Made by a program: the position numbers and the translations under genes | In this document: positions 1-8,925 of the stretch, piece after piece | Layout: each line of letters begins with the position of its first letter | How positions within the stretch are numbered: the stretch's first letter is position 1 | Source of the DNA: Betaproteobacteria bacterium | GTDB taxonomy: Bacteria; Pseudomonadota; Gammaproteobacteria; Burkholderiales; Casimicrobiaceae | Reading direction: 5' to 3' | Length of the DNA: 64,000 nt | Assembly: GCA_009778785.1 (NCBI GenBank) | Contig: WRFN01000003.1 | Coordinates: 1-64,000, forward strand | Notes under the pieces: model-generated | What the model was told of the DNA's origin: nothing | What the model saw: the letters and a program-made list of their open reading frames with translations, nothing else | Databases searched by the model: none

Positions 1-39
1 ACCTACGTTGCAGGAGTTTTGACTCAGGCCGTTAAATGA
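1..39 (+). CDS. C-terminal end of an upstream gene (partial)
   Basis: In frame 1 the first 36 bases read as twelve sense codons (TYVAGVLTQAVK) followed by TGA at 37-39. The stop overlaps the ATG at 36 in an ATGA arrangement typical of coupled bacterial genes. The fragment is far too short to assign a family, and it is called only because of the overlap geometry. Confidence 0.3.
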   Translation, partial: TYVAGVLTQAVK

Positions 40-347
40 TTCACCTGTTCCGGCGGCTTGCAAAATTTCGCGCGCGGCGGCGCGCCCGTAAACGCGCGCT
101 GGTGTTAGCCGAGGATTTGGGGCGCCGCCTCCGACCGACCGAGCCGATTTTGGGTGTGGCGCTGTGCGCGGATGAGAATACGCGCTACGTCGTGCGCGTG
201 TATTGCGGTGACGCCTACAAAGATACAGCCACCATGAGACCGCCTTGGGCTGAATGCATCATCGTCGCAATCGCCAAGGATAGCGAGGTCGCCAAACTGA
301 TCGAAGACGCCGAAGAAGCCCAGCCGTACAAACCGATTATCCGATAA
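36..347 (+). CDS. Small uncharacterised protein, basic N-terminus
   Basis: This is a 103-residue product of unknown function. Residues 5-22 are very Arg/Lys-rich, followed by a mixed alpha/beta-looking part (ILGVALCADENTRYVVRVY) and an acidic helix near the C-terminus. There is no signal peptide or membrane segment. The start overlaps the stop of a gene running in from the left, which supports translational coupling. A minus-strand frame across the same bases looks like a shadow. I do not recognise the family. Confidence 0.5.
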   Translation: MIHLFRRLAKFRARRRARKRALVLAEDLGRRLRPTEPILGVALCADENTRYVVRVYCGDAYKDTATMRPPWAECIIVAIAKDSEVAKLIEDAEEAQPYKPIIR

Positions 348-521
348 CCGATGCACGTGAAACAAAGCACTCCGGCACTGAACAGGATTAAATGAAAACC
401 ACGCTAAAGAAGCACTGATTTTTTCCATTCACCCTGAGCCAACCGTTGGGCAAACAGCGTATCATTAAAGTATTTCAGATTTCATCTTATCACCAACTCA
501 AAACATCGAAGGAGTTTTTTC

Positions 522-1181
522 ATGAAAGTGGATGTCACCCAATACGCCCGTACCCGCTACGCTGCCAAAGCCTACGATATGGCTCGTAAAGTTCCCGCGC
601 CGCTGATCGACCAACTGCGCGCGCTGTTGCGCTTGTCGCCGTCGTCGGTCAACTCGCAACCGTGGCACTTCGTCGTCGCCTCCACCGACGCCGGCAAAGC
701 GCGTATCGCCAAAGCCACGCACGGCATGTTCGCTTACAACGCGCCCAAAATCCTCAACGCCTCGCACGTCTTCGTGCTGTGCACGCGGCACACGCTGACC
801 GACGCGCACGTCGATGCCGTAATCGAACAGGAAGTGCGCGACGGTCGCCTGCCGACGCCGCAAGATCAGAAAACCCGACGCGACACGCTGTTCACTTATA
901 TCGACATGCACCGCTACACCTTGCGCGACCCACAAGCGTGGATGGAAAAACAAACCTACATCGCGCTCGGCTTCCTGCTCTTGGGCGCGGCGGAACTCGA
1001 ACTCGACGCCACCCCCATCGAAGGTTTCGACAATGTCGTGCTTGACCGCGAGCTGGGGCTGCGCGAGCGCGGCTTCGTCAGCAGCGCACTGGTGCCCGTC
1101 GGCTACCACGGCGCTGATGACTTCAACACCAACATCCCCAAGTCGCGTTTTGCGGCGGATGTGTTGTTTACGGAGATTTGA
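522..1181 (+). CDS. nfsB: Oxygen-insensitive NAD(P)H nitroreductase / dihydropteridine reductase, NfsB-like
   Basis: This 219-residue flavoprotein is about the size of E. coli NfsB (217). The family uses FMN and NAD(P)H for two-electron reduction of nitroaromatics, quinones and pteridines in the cytoplasm. Visible marks are the N-terminal Arg pair of the FMN site (R10, R12 in YARTRYAAKAYD), the SPSSVNSQPWHF phosphate/flavin segment at about 39-50, and the helix-turn region ALGFLLLGAAELELDATPIEGFD near 150-171. An AAGGAG ribosome site lies just before the ATG. It stands alone; the next gene is convergent. The natural substrate cannot be read from sequence. Confidence 0.88.
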   Translation: MKVDVTQYARTRYAAKAYDMARKVPAPLIDQLRALLRLSPSSVNSQPWHFVVASTDAGKARIAKATHGMFAYNAPKILNASHVFVLCTRHTLTDAHVDAVIEQEVRDGRLPTPQDQKTRRDTLFTYIDMHRYTLRDPQAWMEKQTYIALGFLLLGAAELELDATPIEGFDNVVLDRELGLRERGFVSSALVPVGYHGADDFNTNIPKSRFAADVLFTEI

Positions 1182-1244
1182 GGCGGTTGCGCTTTCAAAA
1201 ACACAAAGTCCTTTTCCTTTCCCACAAGAGGAAAGAAAAGTTGC

Positions 1245-1269
1245 AGGGGCGGGTTTGGAGCCCGCCCCT
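1245..1269. repeat. Hairpin repeat between nfsB and a convergent gene
   Basis: Arms AGGGGCGGG and CCCGCCCCT are perfect 9-mers around a 7-base loop. The same kind of element recurs at 18936-18962 and 37180-37202 with a similar GGTTTGAAACC centre, so it belongs to a dispersed family. Its place between convergent gene ends means it could also act as a bidirectional terminator, but there is no T-run. Confidence 0.6.
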
Positions 1270-1327
1270 ACGATATTGCGCTACGTTTCCCATTTTCCGC
1301 AAATTCTCAAAAGATAAAAGATTCCTT

Positions 1328-2161
1328 TCACTGCCACTCCACGTTGTAATCCTCCTGAAGCTGCCGTCCGGTTCTCCCTTCGCGTTCGCGCAGAAAGAGG
1401 CTCATATCGCGCTGCTTGCCGTCGAACTGAACGTAGCGCGGCGCTTGCAGTACCGGCCGGGTGTGTGCGGCTTTATCGGCTTGCGTCACGATCCTTCCCC
1501 ACTCCACCGAGTCAGCCCGATTGTTGTCCGTCCATCCGGTGTGCAGCCACATGTGACCGCTGCGCTCTATCAGAACCATCAATGCCCCTCGCCCGTAAAT
1601 ACCGATAAGGGGCGCGTCGGCATGCGCCAGACGCGCAATGCCGTTGCGGCGGGTTCCCGTTTGGGTCTTCAGCAGACCGAGGAAGATACTGGAGCGGATA
1701 ACCGCGCTCTTGAAGTCACGCCGTAGTTGCTGTTGAGCGCCGCTTTCGACAAGGCAATCAAACAGGCTTTGCGTTTCGGTTTGAGAAAATGTCGATGGCG
1801 GAAGATAAAGCGTGTCGCCGCGATCGTAGCGACCGCCTGTCTTGCTGTTGCCGCTCATATCGAGTTCAAGCCCCAGATTGTAGATGCGCGGGCTTCCTTG
1901 ATTGAACCAGAGGTCGAGATTTTTGAAATAGGCTTCGTACTCGATGGCGGCCAGTTCGATGCCGCGGTAACGGTAACGCAACTGCACCTGCGAACCACCG
2001 GCCTCGTCTTCGAGGTAAGGCCGCGCATCAACGACAAGCTCACCGCCCGGACAGACGATGCGCGAGACGGGCTGAAACGAAGCAGCCAACGCCGATGCGT
2101 TTAGTAAAACAAGAAAGAAAAGAGCAAAAATGTATTTCAATCGAAACGCCTCGAATGCCAT
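1328..2161 (-). CDS. Secreted protein of unknown function
   Basis: This is a 277-residue product. I chose the ATG at 2161 because it opens a good Sec signal peptide (basic start, hydrophobic FALFFLVLLNASALAA, cleavage near residue 27) and lies 10 bases after the stop of the upstream gene. A longer frame to 2338 would overlap that gene and add an Arg-rich leader. The mature part has an RYRYRGIEL strand segment and a C-terminal basic tail. It pairs with 2172-3047, which also encodes a signal peptide, so they probably form a two-gene secreted unit. No family was recognised. Confidence 0.6.
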   Translation of the reverse strand: MAFEAFRLKYIFALFFLVLLNASALAASFQPVSRIVCPGGELVVDARPYLEDEAGGSQVQLRYRYRGIELAAIEYEAYFKNLDLWFNQGSPRIYNLGLELDMSGNSKTGGRYDRGDTLYLPPSTFSQTETQSLFDCLVESGAQQQLRRDFKSAVIRSSIFLGLLKTQTGTRRNGIARLAHADAPLIGIYGRGALMVLIERSGHMWLHTGWTDNNRADSVEWGRIVTQADKAAHTRPVLQAPRYVQFDGKQRDMSLFLREREGRTGRQLQEDYNVEWQ

Positions 2162-2171
2162 CCAGCGCCCT

Positions 2172-3047
2172 CTACGGAACCCTGACGATGGTTTCCGTTC
2201 CGACAAACGCCTCGCGCGCCGCATCGTAGCGAATCTCGTAGCGATACTCGCGCGGAACTTCTTCTGGATAGCGCCATGTAAACCGCCAAACGCCTTTGTC
2301 GGGAGGGATGTGCTCAAGCCATTGCGAAGCATTGTCAAACGCCGCCGGAACCCAGTGAATGTCTTCGGTGCTTATCTTGCCTTCGTCGTTGACTTGAAGG
2401 TGAAAATTGTACAAGATCGCTTTGTCGGTACGTTCGCTGTAACCGGCGACGGCAGCGTAAATATCTGAGCACGACTCACTCGTATAGAACGCAAATTCGT
2501 TGGGCAAACCATCACCGTTGATGTCGCGCATTCGCATCACCCGGCCTTTGCCTTTGTCTTTACCTCTCGACACCTCGTACAGCGTTTGAGTCACGTCGAG
2601 CGGAATGCTCTGCTTTCTGTTCTCCGGATCGGGGACATCAATGGCCAAGGTCTTTTTGTTTCCGTCGGCGGGGTTGTCAAAAAGATACGCTATATATCTC
2701 TCGTTCTCGATGGGTACGGTATTGATGATTCGAGAACGACGCTCGTCCACCAGCGATAACCGCACCAGCCCATCAATGTAATGCTTTCCCTTAGCCATTT
2801 CCGGGCAGGTCAGCGGATCGCCATAGGACTCCTCGCGATACTCTTTGGGATCGGCAACCCAGAGGACGAGGCACCGTTGACCATGTTTCGACGGAACTTT
2901 CACCGTCTCTATCACGCGCGCGCGTTTGGGCAATTCGCGCTGCCAGGAAATTGCTTTCGCAGAAGCAGCAGTTTCGGCAGCGGCGACAGTTACCGAAGCC
3001 GCAACCATCCCCGTCGCCATGATCACAACCATCACCAACGTTCGCAT
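2172..3047 (-). CDS. Secreted protein of unknown function
   Basis: This 291-residue product has an N-terminal signal peptide (hydrophobic to about residue 24, AAA-type cleavage). The mature part has two clustered features: Cys residues at about 59, 80 and 193, and a DINGDGLPNEFAFY stretch resembling a calcium-binding FG-GAP/EF-hand-like turn (DxNxDG). It is predicted periplasmic or surface. It is first in a two-gene unit with 1328-2161 (10-base gap). The function is unknown, and the DxNxDG turn is the only informative motif. Confidence 0.65.
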   Translation of the reverse strand: MRTLVMVVIMATGMVAASVTVAAAETAASAKAISWQRELPKRARVIETVKVPSKHGQRCLVLWVADPKEYREESYGDPLTCPEMAKGKHYIDGLVRLSLVDERRSRIINTVPIENERYIAYLFDNPADGNKKTLAIDVPDPENRKQSIPLDVTQTLYEVSRGKDKGKGRVMRMRDINGDGLPNEFAFYTSESCSDIYAAVAGYSERTDKAILYNFHLQVNDEGKISTEDIHWVPAAFDNASQWLEHIPPDKGVWRFTWRYPEEVPREYRYEIRYDAAREAFVGTETIVRVP

Positions 3048-3130
3048 ATCAATCCTGTTGCCTCATCATCGGTTCGTGTGACGCGGGTTTCGTTTGCGCG
3101 CCACTCACGCCACACGAATAACGCAAACTC

Positions 3131-4087
3131 TTACTTTTTGAACGGGTTCTTGAACTTCAAGTCTTTCGGCAAAGCGGCCGCCAAACCGCTCGACACGCCC
3201 ACCTCCTCGTTCGGCGACAACGGTTCAGGCAGCTTGGCCAACTGCATTTCACGTTTCAAAATTCGGTCGTAATCACCGCCATCCTTGAACTTCATCAATT
3301 CACGAACGCGCAAAACCGCCCACGGATGGGTCAACCCGAAACTCAACAAGATTTGTTGAATTTTTCCCAACGCCGTTTCGTTCAAATCATCAAAGGCCTT
3401 GGCCTGCTCAAAAAACTCATCCAGATTCAACTCGTTCGCGTAGGTTTTTGAATAACCTGCCAACTTCATCAAGGCGCGACACGACGCTTCGAAGTTTTGA
3501 CAAGCCAAAAAACCGCCGCGATCGCAAGTGTATTCGGACGCCCGCATCCATTGATAGAACGCGTAATTCAACGAGATTTCCGCCGGCGTGTAGAGCGCGC
3601 CCATACCCGGAATCGTGGATATGATCACTCGGAGAACCCCCGTGCTGATCAATTCGCCCAATACCGTGTAAACGAGGTGCCTGCATTTGATGTGCGATAA
3701 CTCATGTCCGATCACGAACATGATTTCATCTTCTTCCAGAATGTCCAGCAAATAGCTGTACATCTTGACAATCGGCTTGTCGGGGCAAGCGGTGTAAGCG
3801 TTCAACTCCGGCGCCGTGCTGATATAGAAAAGCGGCTCCGGCACTTCCATCACCTCGCACGCCTTCCGAAAAATTTTGTACAGCGAAGGAAACTGCCTGT
3901 CGGTGACGCGCAAATCACTACCCAGCATGGCGTACCTTGAAGTCATGCTTGTCGGCAACTGCACCAGTTCCACCAGTTTCGGCAGAATCGGAATCTTTCT
4001 CAAGACATCGAGTGTCGTTCTGTCCAAAGAATGCTCGTATTCATCCGTTTTCAGGTCTCTTAAAATCACGTGATCGAAATCCGACAT
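3131..4087 (-). CDS. M48 family zinc metallopeptidase
   Basis: This 318-residue enzyme carries the zincin motif H128-E-L-S-H132 and a third ligand in ASEYTCD (E185, D189), the layout of M48 peptidases (HtpX/Ste24/BepA group). No signal peptide or clear N-terminal membrane segment is seen; a hydrophobic stretch just after the zinc helix (about 142-165) may be a membrane-contacting hairpin. The family degrades misfolded membrane or envelope proteins. The lack of an export signal suggests a cytoplasmic site, which is inference. The gene is followed by the secreted pair on the same strand, about 80 bases away. The substrate is unknown. Confidence 0.85.
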   Translation of the reverse strand: MSDFDHVILRDLKTDEYEHSLDRTTLDVLRKIPILPKLVELVQLPTSMTSRYAMLGSDLRVTDRQFPSLYKIFRKACEVMEVPEPLFYISTAPELNAYTACPDKPIVKMYSYLLDILEEDEIMFVIGHELSHIKCRHLVYTVLGELISTGVLRVIISTIPGMGALYTPAEISLNYAFYQWMRASEYTCDRGGFLACQNFEASCRALMKLAGYSKTYANELNLDEFFEQAKAFDDLNETALGKIQQILLSFGLTHPWAVLRVRELMKFKDGGDYDRILKREMQLAKLPEPLSPNEEVGVSSGLAAALPKDLKFKNPFKK

Positions 4088-4363
4088 GCAATATCTCCTT
4101 GATGGAAAGGTGAGGGAGCTTCACGATCCGCCTTCTCGCACACCGAACGAGCGAGCAAAGGGACACAGCGCGGTCATGACAGGAAAAAGCATAGACTGTA
4201 AGCTGAATATTTGCAAGTGGTTGGCAACTTCAAGGGATTCGCCGAATAAGTTGAGCGATAACCCGTGAGTCATCACTGCTACAAAAAAGAGAACCCGGTC
4301 AAAAAAAGAGCACGTTTCTAACGTACCCTTTCGTGATTGCTGCGCTCCCGCGCTTTCGCCGAC

Positions 4364-5359
4364 TCAATGCGCGGGGATGTACTCGAAGGTTCTTCGATAA
4401 GTGGTCGTTGTTCCGACGCCCTGAGAGTCGAACGATGTGCTCGTCACAACAGCCGCCGTAGGAAAGCCATCTTGGTCGTAAGTATAACTATAAGTTTCTT
4501 TCGACAATTGGCGACCGGAATCGAATGCGGGAGGGAGGTATCTGGTAACGGTATAGCTCAGCGAATTGTTGGGATTGGCAAAGAAATTATCAGAAAAGGC
4601 AGCATCAATATCACTTGTAAAATCATCACTGTTTTCAAACCACCAAAGAGGCGTTGCCATCCCTGAAGCCGAGCTTTTCTTGTCATCATAGATGTATTCC
4701 CAAGCGGTTTGGTAAACTCCCCCCATAGGAAAAAAGTAATATCTGTATCGGCCTAGCAGATTGTCGCGTTCATCATAAATATAACTGTATGAATTCTGAA
4801 AGAAGTTAGTATCAGCATAGTAATAACCAAGTGCGATTTCTCGACCCGCCGAATTCAGATAGTGACGATAAAAAGTGTTTTCGTTGTTGTAAAACGGTTT
4901 TTTGTTTTGATCCAGTTGCCGCGTTTGATAATACTTCTCAGGAGCGCTATTAAAAAGACTGTCTTCGCCGTACTGATATTGAACATAAAGGATCGGTAAC
5001 GTGACAATTCCTCCGGCCGGAGAATCATAGCCCGTCCATGTTGGATAAGGCGCTCCATAAGTGACCAACGAGGGGCGAGAGTCGTCACCTTGATATTCGA
5101 TTTTATTGCCAACGCCCAACTTGCTGTCTGCGATGAGACGATTCTGATCATCGTACTGGAAAGTCCTTTCTCCTCCGCCTTCGGTCACGATCCGGCTCAC
5201 CAGCCGCTTGTCGCCGACGGCTCCGCTACCACTACCGCCACCGCCGCCGCCGCCGTTACCACCATTACCGCCGCTGTTGCCACCGCCACTGTCGCCGCCA
5301 CATGCCGTCAGGAGCAAGCCCACAAGCATGCAGAGATAGAGACTTCTTTTCGTTTTCAT
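4364..5359 (-). CDS. AT-rich lipoprotein with YD-repeat-like beta segments
   Basis: This 331-residue product has a lipobox (LLTAC, Cys20) and then a Gly/Ser linker of about 28 residues. After that come repeated tyrosine-aspartate strands such as TFQYDDQNRLI, YIYDERDNLLGRY and YTYDQDGFPTAA, which resemble RHS/YD repeats. It is likely anchored in the outer membrane with a short YD-type beta sheet outside or in the periplasm. Base composition is strikingly different: two 60-base samples (4561-4620, 4741-4800) are near 37 percent GC, against about 68 percent in a sample of the adjacent helicase gene. This suggests recent acquisition. No toxin domain or Rhs core follows. The function is unknown. 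Confidence 0.7.
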   Translation of the reverse strand: MKTKRSLYLCMLVGLLLTACGGDSGGGNSGGNGGNGGGGGGGSGSGAVGDKRLVSRIVTEGGGERTFQYDDQNRLIADSKLGVGNKIEYQGDDSRPSLVTYGAPYPTWTGYDSPAGGIVTLPILYVQYQYGEDSLFNSAPEKYYQTRQLDQNKKPFYNNENTFYRHYLNSAGREIALGYYYADTNFFQNSYSYIYDERDNLLGRYRYYFFPMGGVYQTAWEYIYDDKKSSASGMATPLWWFENSDDFTSDIDAAFSDNFFANPNNSLSYTVTRYLPPAFDSGRQLSKETYSYTYDQDGFPTAAVVTSTSFDSQGVGTTTTYRRTFEYIPAH

Positions 5360-5469
5360 TGGGCGCTCCTTAAAAAAAGTCTGATTTGAGGGTAACTTTT
5401 ATCATGATACATCAAATACTTCATTTGCAAGCAGGGTTCAGTTTCCCAGCATTTTCCGTTTGTTTCTCT

Positions 5470-8400
5470 TTACTCCACTTCACGCCAACGCTGAACCATC
5501 GGGTAATACAAAACCAGTTTCAACGGTCGCGTTTCAAAACGCCTCATCAATGCCGCATAGCCTTCCATCTGCAAGCGGTAGCGTTCGACTTCAGCATCGA
5601 GCCAGTGCTCGACATCCGCAACTTCGGCGCCGCCCGTCTTGTAATCGACGATCCAGCGAGCGCCGTTATCGATGAAGGTTCGATCCAGCCGCGCGTGGTG
5701 AGCGTTCACCTGAGAAGTTTCCGAAACTTCCGAAAGCGCCCACTCGTTGCGCGCCGCCTCCCGCGCCGGATCGAGCAGCCATTGCGCGAACGGGTCATCG
5801 CGTACCGCGCTCAACACGGCCAGCACGCGCTGCGTAGCGTTGTCGCGTTGCGCCTTCGTCACGCCCAACTCACCTAAGCCGTGCGCGATGGTTTCGCGCT
5901 GCGCGTTCAGAAACGTCGGCGTCCAATCCTGCAAACGCTGTCCGTCGGGAACGCCGACCCGCGACAGCCAATCGTGCACCATTGTCCCGACGTGTCGCGC
6001 CGCCACATTCGCTTCATCAAACGATAACGGCGTCGCGTGTGAGCGCGCTCTTTCCGCCGTCGCTGTTTCCTCGCTCATGAAACACGCCGACGGCAATCGC
6101 CACAACGGCAAACTGGAAGCGACTTCGCCGAATGAAGTCGTTGCTGTTTTCATTTCGGTCGGCAGCGCTATCATTCCTCTTGCGCACAACGCGCCCCACC
6201 ATAGCGCCATCGCCGTCCCTGTCCTCGGCGACGCCCATTGTAATGCAACGCTATCGCTATCGCCCTCGTTTTCTTCGGTTGCTTTTTCCTCTTTAGCGCT
6301 TGCAACCGCCGACAGAATCAGTTGCCGTTTGGCGCGAGTCACGCCGACGTAAAGCAAACGCGCCAATTCGTGACGCGCTTCTTCCTCTTCGAGAAACTTC
6401 AGATAATCATCGAGACCGGAATACGTCCCGCTCTCTTGCTTTGCTTTTGCCTGACGCGCCGCCAACAACAACCCCTGCGGTCGCTGCCGCCAACGCAACA
6501 ACGGCGTTTCCGTTCGTCCCGTACCCCGCGCCAATCCGGGAATGATCACCGTGTCGAATTGCAAGCCTTTCGCCTGATGCAGCGTCATTACCTTGACCCC
6601 CGCGCCCGCCTCTTCCGCGTCGATCATTTCTTCCGGCAGACAAGCCTGTTCGAGGCGACGCTTGAATAATGACCAATCAAAAATCTGTCCGGCGTTCTCC
6701 TCGGCATCGAGAGCTTCAAAGAAGCGCGCCGCCGCCAGCGCATCGTTGCGCTCATTCAAGCACGACGGCCCCTGCAACGCCAACCAGCAACGATAAATCC
6801 GTTGTGCCAAGCGATCATGGCAAGCCTCATACGCCGTGCGCCAGCAACACAACAGGCGCGCCAAACGACGATGCCCGTCCTCGCTCAACCCATCAACACG
6901 CTCCGGCAAAGTTGACAGCCATTCGCTCCAACGCGGCGAGTGCGATTTTTCATCGACGCTGCAATCCGTTCGCGCTCGCGCCAACGCCGTCAAATCAGCG
7001 AGCGTCAATCCACACCACGGCGCTCGCAACACCGACAACCACGCCAACTCATCATCGGGTTGCACCAGCATGTGCGTCAGCATTAACAAATCGGTGATCG
7101 CTTGTCTTTCGCCGAGACGATCCAACCGTACCGCCGTGAACGCGATGTTTCGCTCGCGCAACGCCGGAAGAATTTCGTTCAAATGCGAGCGTGCCCGCAC
7201 GAGAATGGCAACATCGCGCGCGCCCTGCGCCAACGCTGCTGCCGTCTGTTGCGCGACATGGTCGGCTTCTTCATCCGCATCGGCCAACACGCGCACCGTC
7301 ACCTCGTTGCTTTCCGCCGGTTTCGTCGGCGCCGAAGGTTTGAACGCCACCGCGCCGCGGCAGGCATCCTGATCGCGCGCAAACACTTCGGGAAAAACCG
7401 CGTTCGTCCAATCGACCAAGCGCGCTTGCGAACGGAAATTGCGCGTTAACGTCAACAACGTCACCGGCACGTCGTTGATGCGTTGCGTCGCCTGCGCTTC
7501 GAGAAACAAGCCGACTTCCGCTTGCCGGAAACGGTAAATTGATTGCATCGGATCGCCGACCGCAAACAAGGTTCGCCCGTCGCCCACCTGCCAACCCGCT
7601 GTCAACTTTCGGAGCAATCTCATTTGCGTTAGCGACGTGTCCTGAAATTCGTCGATCAACAAATGTTCGATCCGCATGTCGAGCGTCAACAACAAATCGC
7701 TCGGCGCGTCTTCTTCGCCCAGCGCTTCGATCGCCGCCAACTGCGCTTCGGCAAAATCAATCACGCCGTCTTGCGCGCACATCCACTGAAAGCGCGCCAG
7801 CAAACGCGGCAACAAATACAGCAGCGCATCGATGAATCGCCATTCGTCGTCGTGATACCTCCCCGATGGTAAAACTTTGACGCGCGCCAGCGTCACATCG
7901 TGGCCGGATTGTTCCGCCAAAAGCGCCGCCAGCGAATTTTTCAGCTCCGCGTTGCCGCCCTCTTTTTGAGCCGGGAAACCTTCGGTTTTTCTGAAACTCT
8001 TGCGCCACTCTCCCTTAGCGGTCAACAACCAACCGGCCAAGCGCAGCCAGTCGGGTAACGCTATCGCTTCAGGCGACGGCCAAAGGTCTTCGCGCGCTGC
8101 GCACTCCGTCAATGTCTGCGCCAACGCCGCATCGACGCCGAGATTCCCCGCCGCGTAGCGCATCGCGGCGCGCACTTCCTCGCGTTCACTCACCGACCAC
8201 ATCCGTTGCAACACATCACGAATTTGCGTCAACTCGCTTGCGATCTCGGTTAGTAAAACTTTTTGCAAAACCTCTCTCTGTTCTTTCCCTACCGCGCTAC
8301 CGAACAGCGGCAACCACTGCTCACGCTTCATCAGCAGCGCGCTCATGGTTTCCACCAGTTTGTCGCCGTTGTTGCCCAGCGTCTTGAGAACCTCGCGCCA

Positions 8401-8925
8401 GAACGGCTGCGCGTCTTCATCGTTATCACGCAACGCTTCGCGCACCGCCGCCTCATAACGCGGCTGAACAAAATCTTCAAACGACGGCATCGCGCCCCAG
8501 CGACTCGTCAACGGCGTTTGTCGCAACAGTTGCGCGCAAAAAGCATCGAGCGTCGATATCCGCAAGCGCGCCGGTTGCTCGATCAATCGCCATTGCTTTT
8601 TGGCGTCCTGCGCCAGCACCGCCAGCGCGAGGTCACGAGTCTGCTGCTCATGCGCCGATTCCAGCGGCTTACCTTCATGTGCGGCACGTAACGCCGCGAC
8701 GATACGTTCGCGCATCTCCGCCGCCGCTTTACGTGTGAAGGTCATCGCCAGCACGCGCTCGGGTTGATCGACTTTCGCCAACAGCGCCAACAAACGCTGA
8801 ATCAAAAGTTCGGTTTTCCCGGAACCGGCGGGCGCTTGTACGAGAAACGACAGCGCAACATCGAGCGCTTGCGCGCGCGCTTGCCGGTCTTCTTCGATCA
8901 GCTTTTGATAAACGATGTCACTCAT
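5470..8925 (-). CDS. UvrD/AddA-like helicase-nuclease
   Basis: This 1151-residue superfamily 1 helicase has a C-terminal RecB-type nuclease. Walker A is APAGSGKT (31-38). Walker B is DEFQDT at about 424. GDPMQSIYRFRQ, NFRS, LHQAKGLQFDTVIIP and YVGVTRAKRQL cover the later helicase motifs, and VDYKTG near residue 1092 is the nuclease core. The pair resembles AddAB, which resects double-strand breaks for recombination. I start it at 8925 because ATGAGTGA there overlaps the stop of the partner gene by 8 bases; a longer start at 8955 is less likely. RecBCD-type alternatives are excluded by the fused domain layout and the partner. Confidence 0.85.
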   Translation of the reverse strand: MSDIVYQKLIEEDRQARAQALDVALSFLVQAPAGSGKTELLIQRLLALLAKVDQPERVLAMTFTRKAAAEMRERIVAALRAAHEGKPLESAHEQQTRDLALAVLAQDAKKQWRLIEQPARLRISTLDAFCAQLLRQTPLTSRWGAMPSFEDFVQPRYEAAVREALRDNDEDAQPFWREVLKTLGNNGDKLVETMSALLMKREQWLPLFGSAVGKEQREVLQKVLLTEIASELTQIRDVLQRMWSVSEREEVRAAMRYAAGNLGVDAALAQTLTECAAREDLWPSPEAIALPDWLRLAGWLLTAKGEWRKSFRKTEGFPAQKEGGNAELKNSLAALLAEQSGHDVTLARVKVLPSGRYHDDEWRFIDALLYLLPRLLARFQWMCAQDGVIDFAEAQLAAIEALGEEDAPSDLLLTLDMRIEHLLIDEFQDTSLTQMRLLRKLTAGWQVGDGRTLFAVGDPMQSIYRFRQAEVGLFLEAQATQRINDVPVTLLTLTRNFRSQARLVDWTNAVFPEVFARDQDACRGAVAFKPSAPTKPAESNEVTVRVLADADEEADHVAQQTAAALAQGARDVAILVRARSHLNEILPALRERNIAFTAVRLDRLGERQAITDLLMLTHMLVQPDDELAWLSVLRAPWCGLTLADLTALARARTDCSVDEKSHSPRWSEWLSTLPERVDGLSEDGHRRLARLLCCWRTAYEACHDRLAQRIYRCWLALQGPSCLNERNDALAAARFFEALDAEENAGQIFDWSLFKRRLEQACLPEEMIDAEEAGAGVKVMTLHQAKGLQFDTVIIPGLARGTGRTETPLLRWRQRPQGLLLAARQAKAKQESGTYSGLDDYLKFLEEEEARHELARLLYVGVTRAKRQLILSAVASAKEEKATEENEGDSDSVALQWASPRTGTAMALWWGALCARGMIALPTEMKTATTSFGEVASSLPLWRLPSACFMSEETATAERARSHATPLSFDEANVAARHVGTMVHDWLSRVGVPDGQRLQDWTPTFLNAQRETIAHGLGELGVTKAQRDNATQRVLAVLSAVRDDPFAQWLLDPAREAARNEWALSEVSETSQVNAHHARLDRTFIDNGARWIVDYKTGGAEVADVEHWLDAEVERYRLQMEGYAALMRRFETRPLKLVLYYPMVQRWREVE

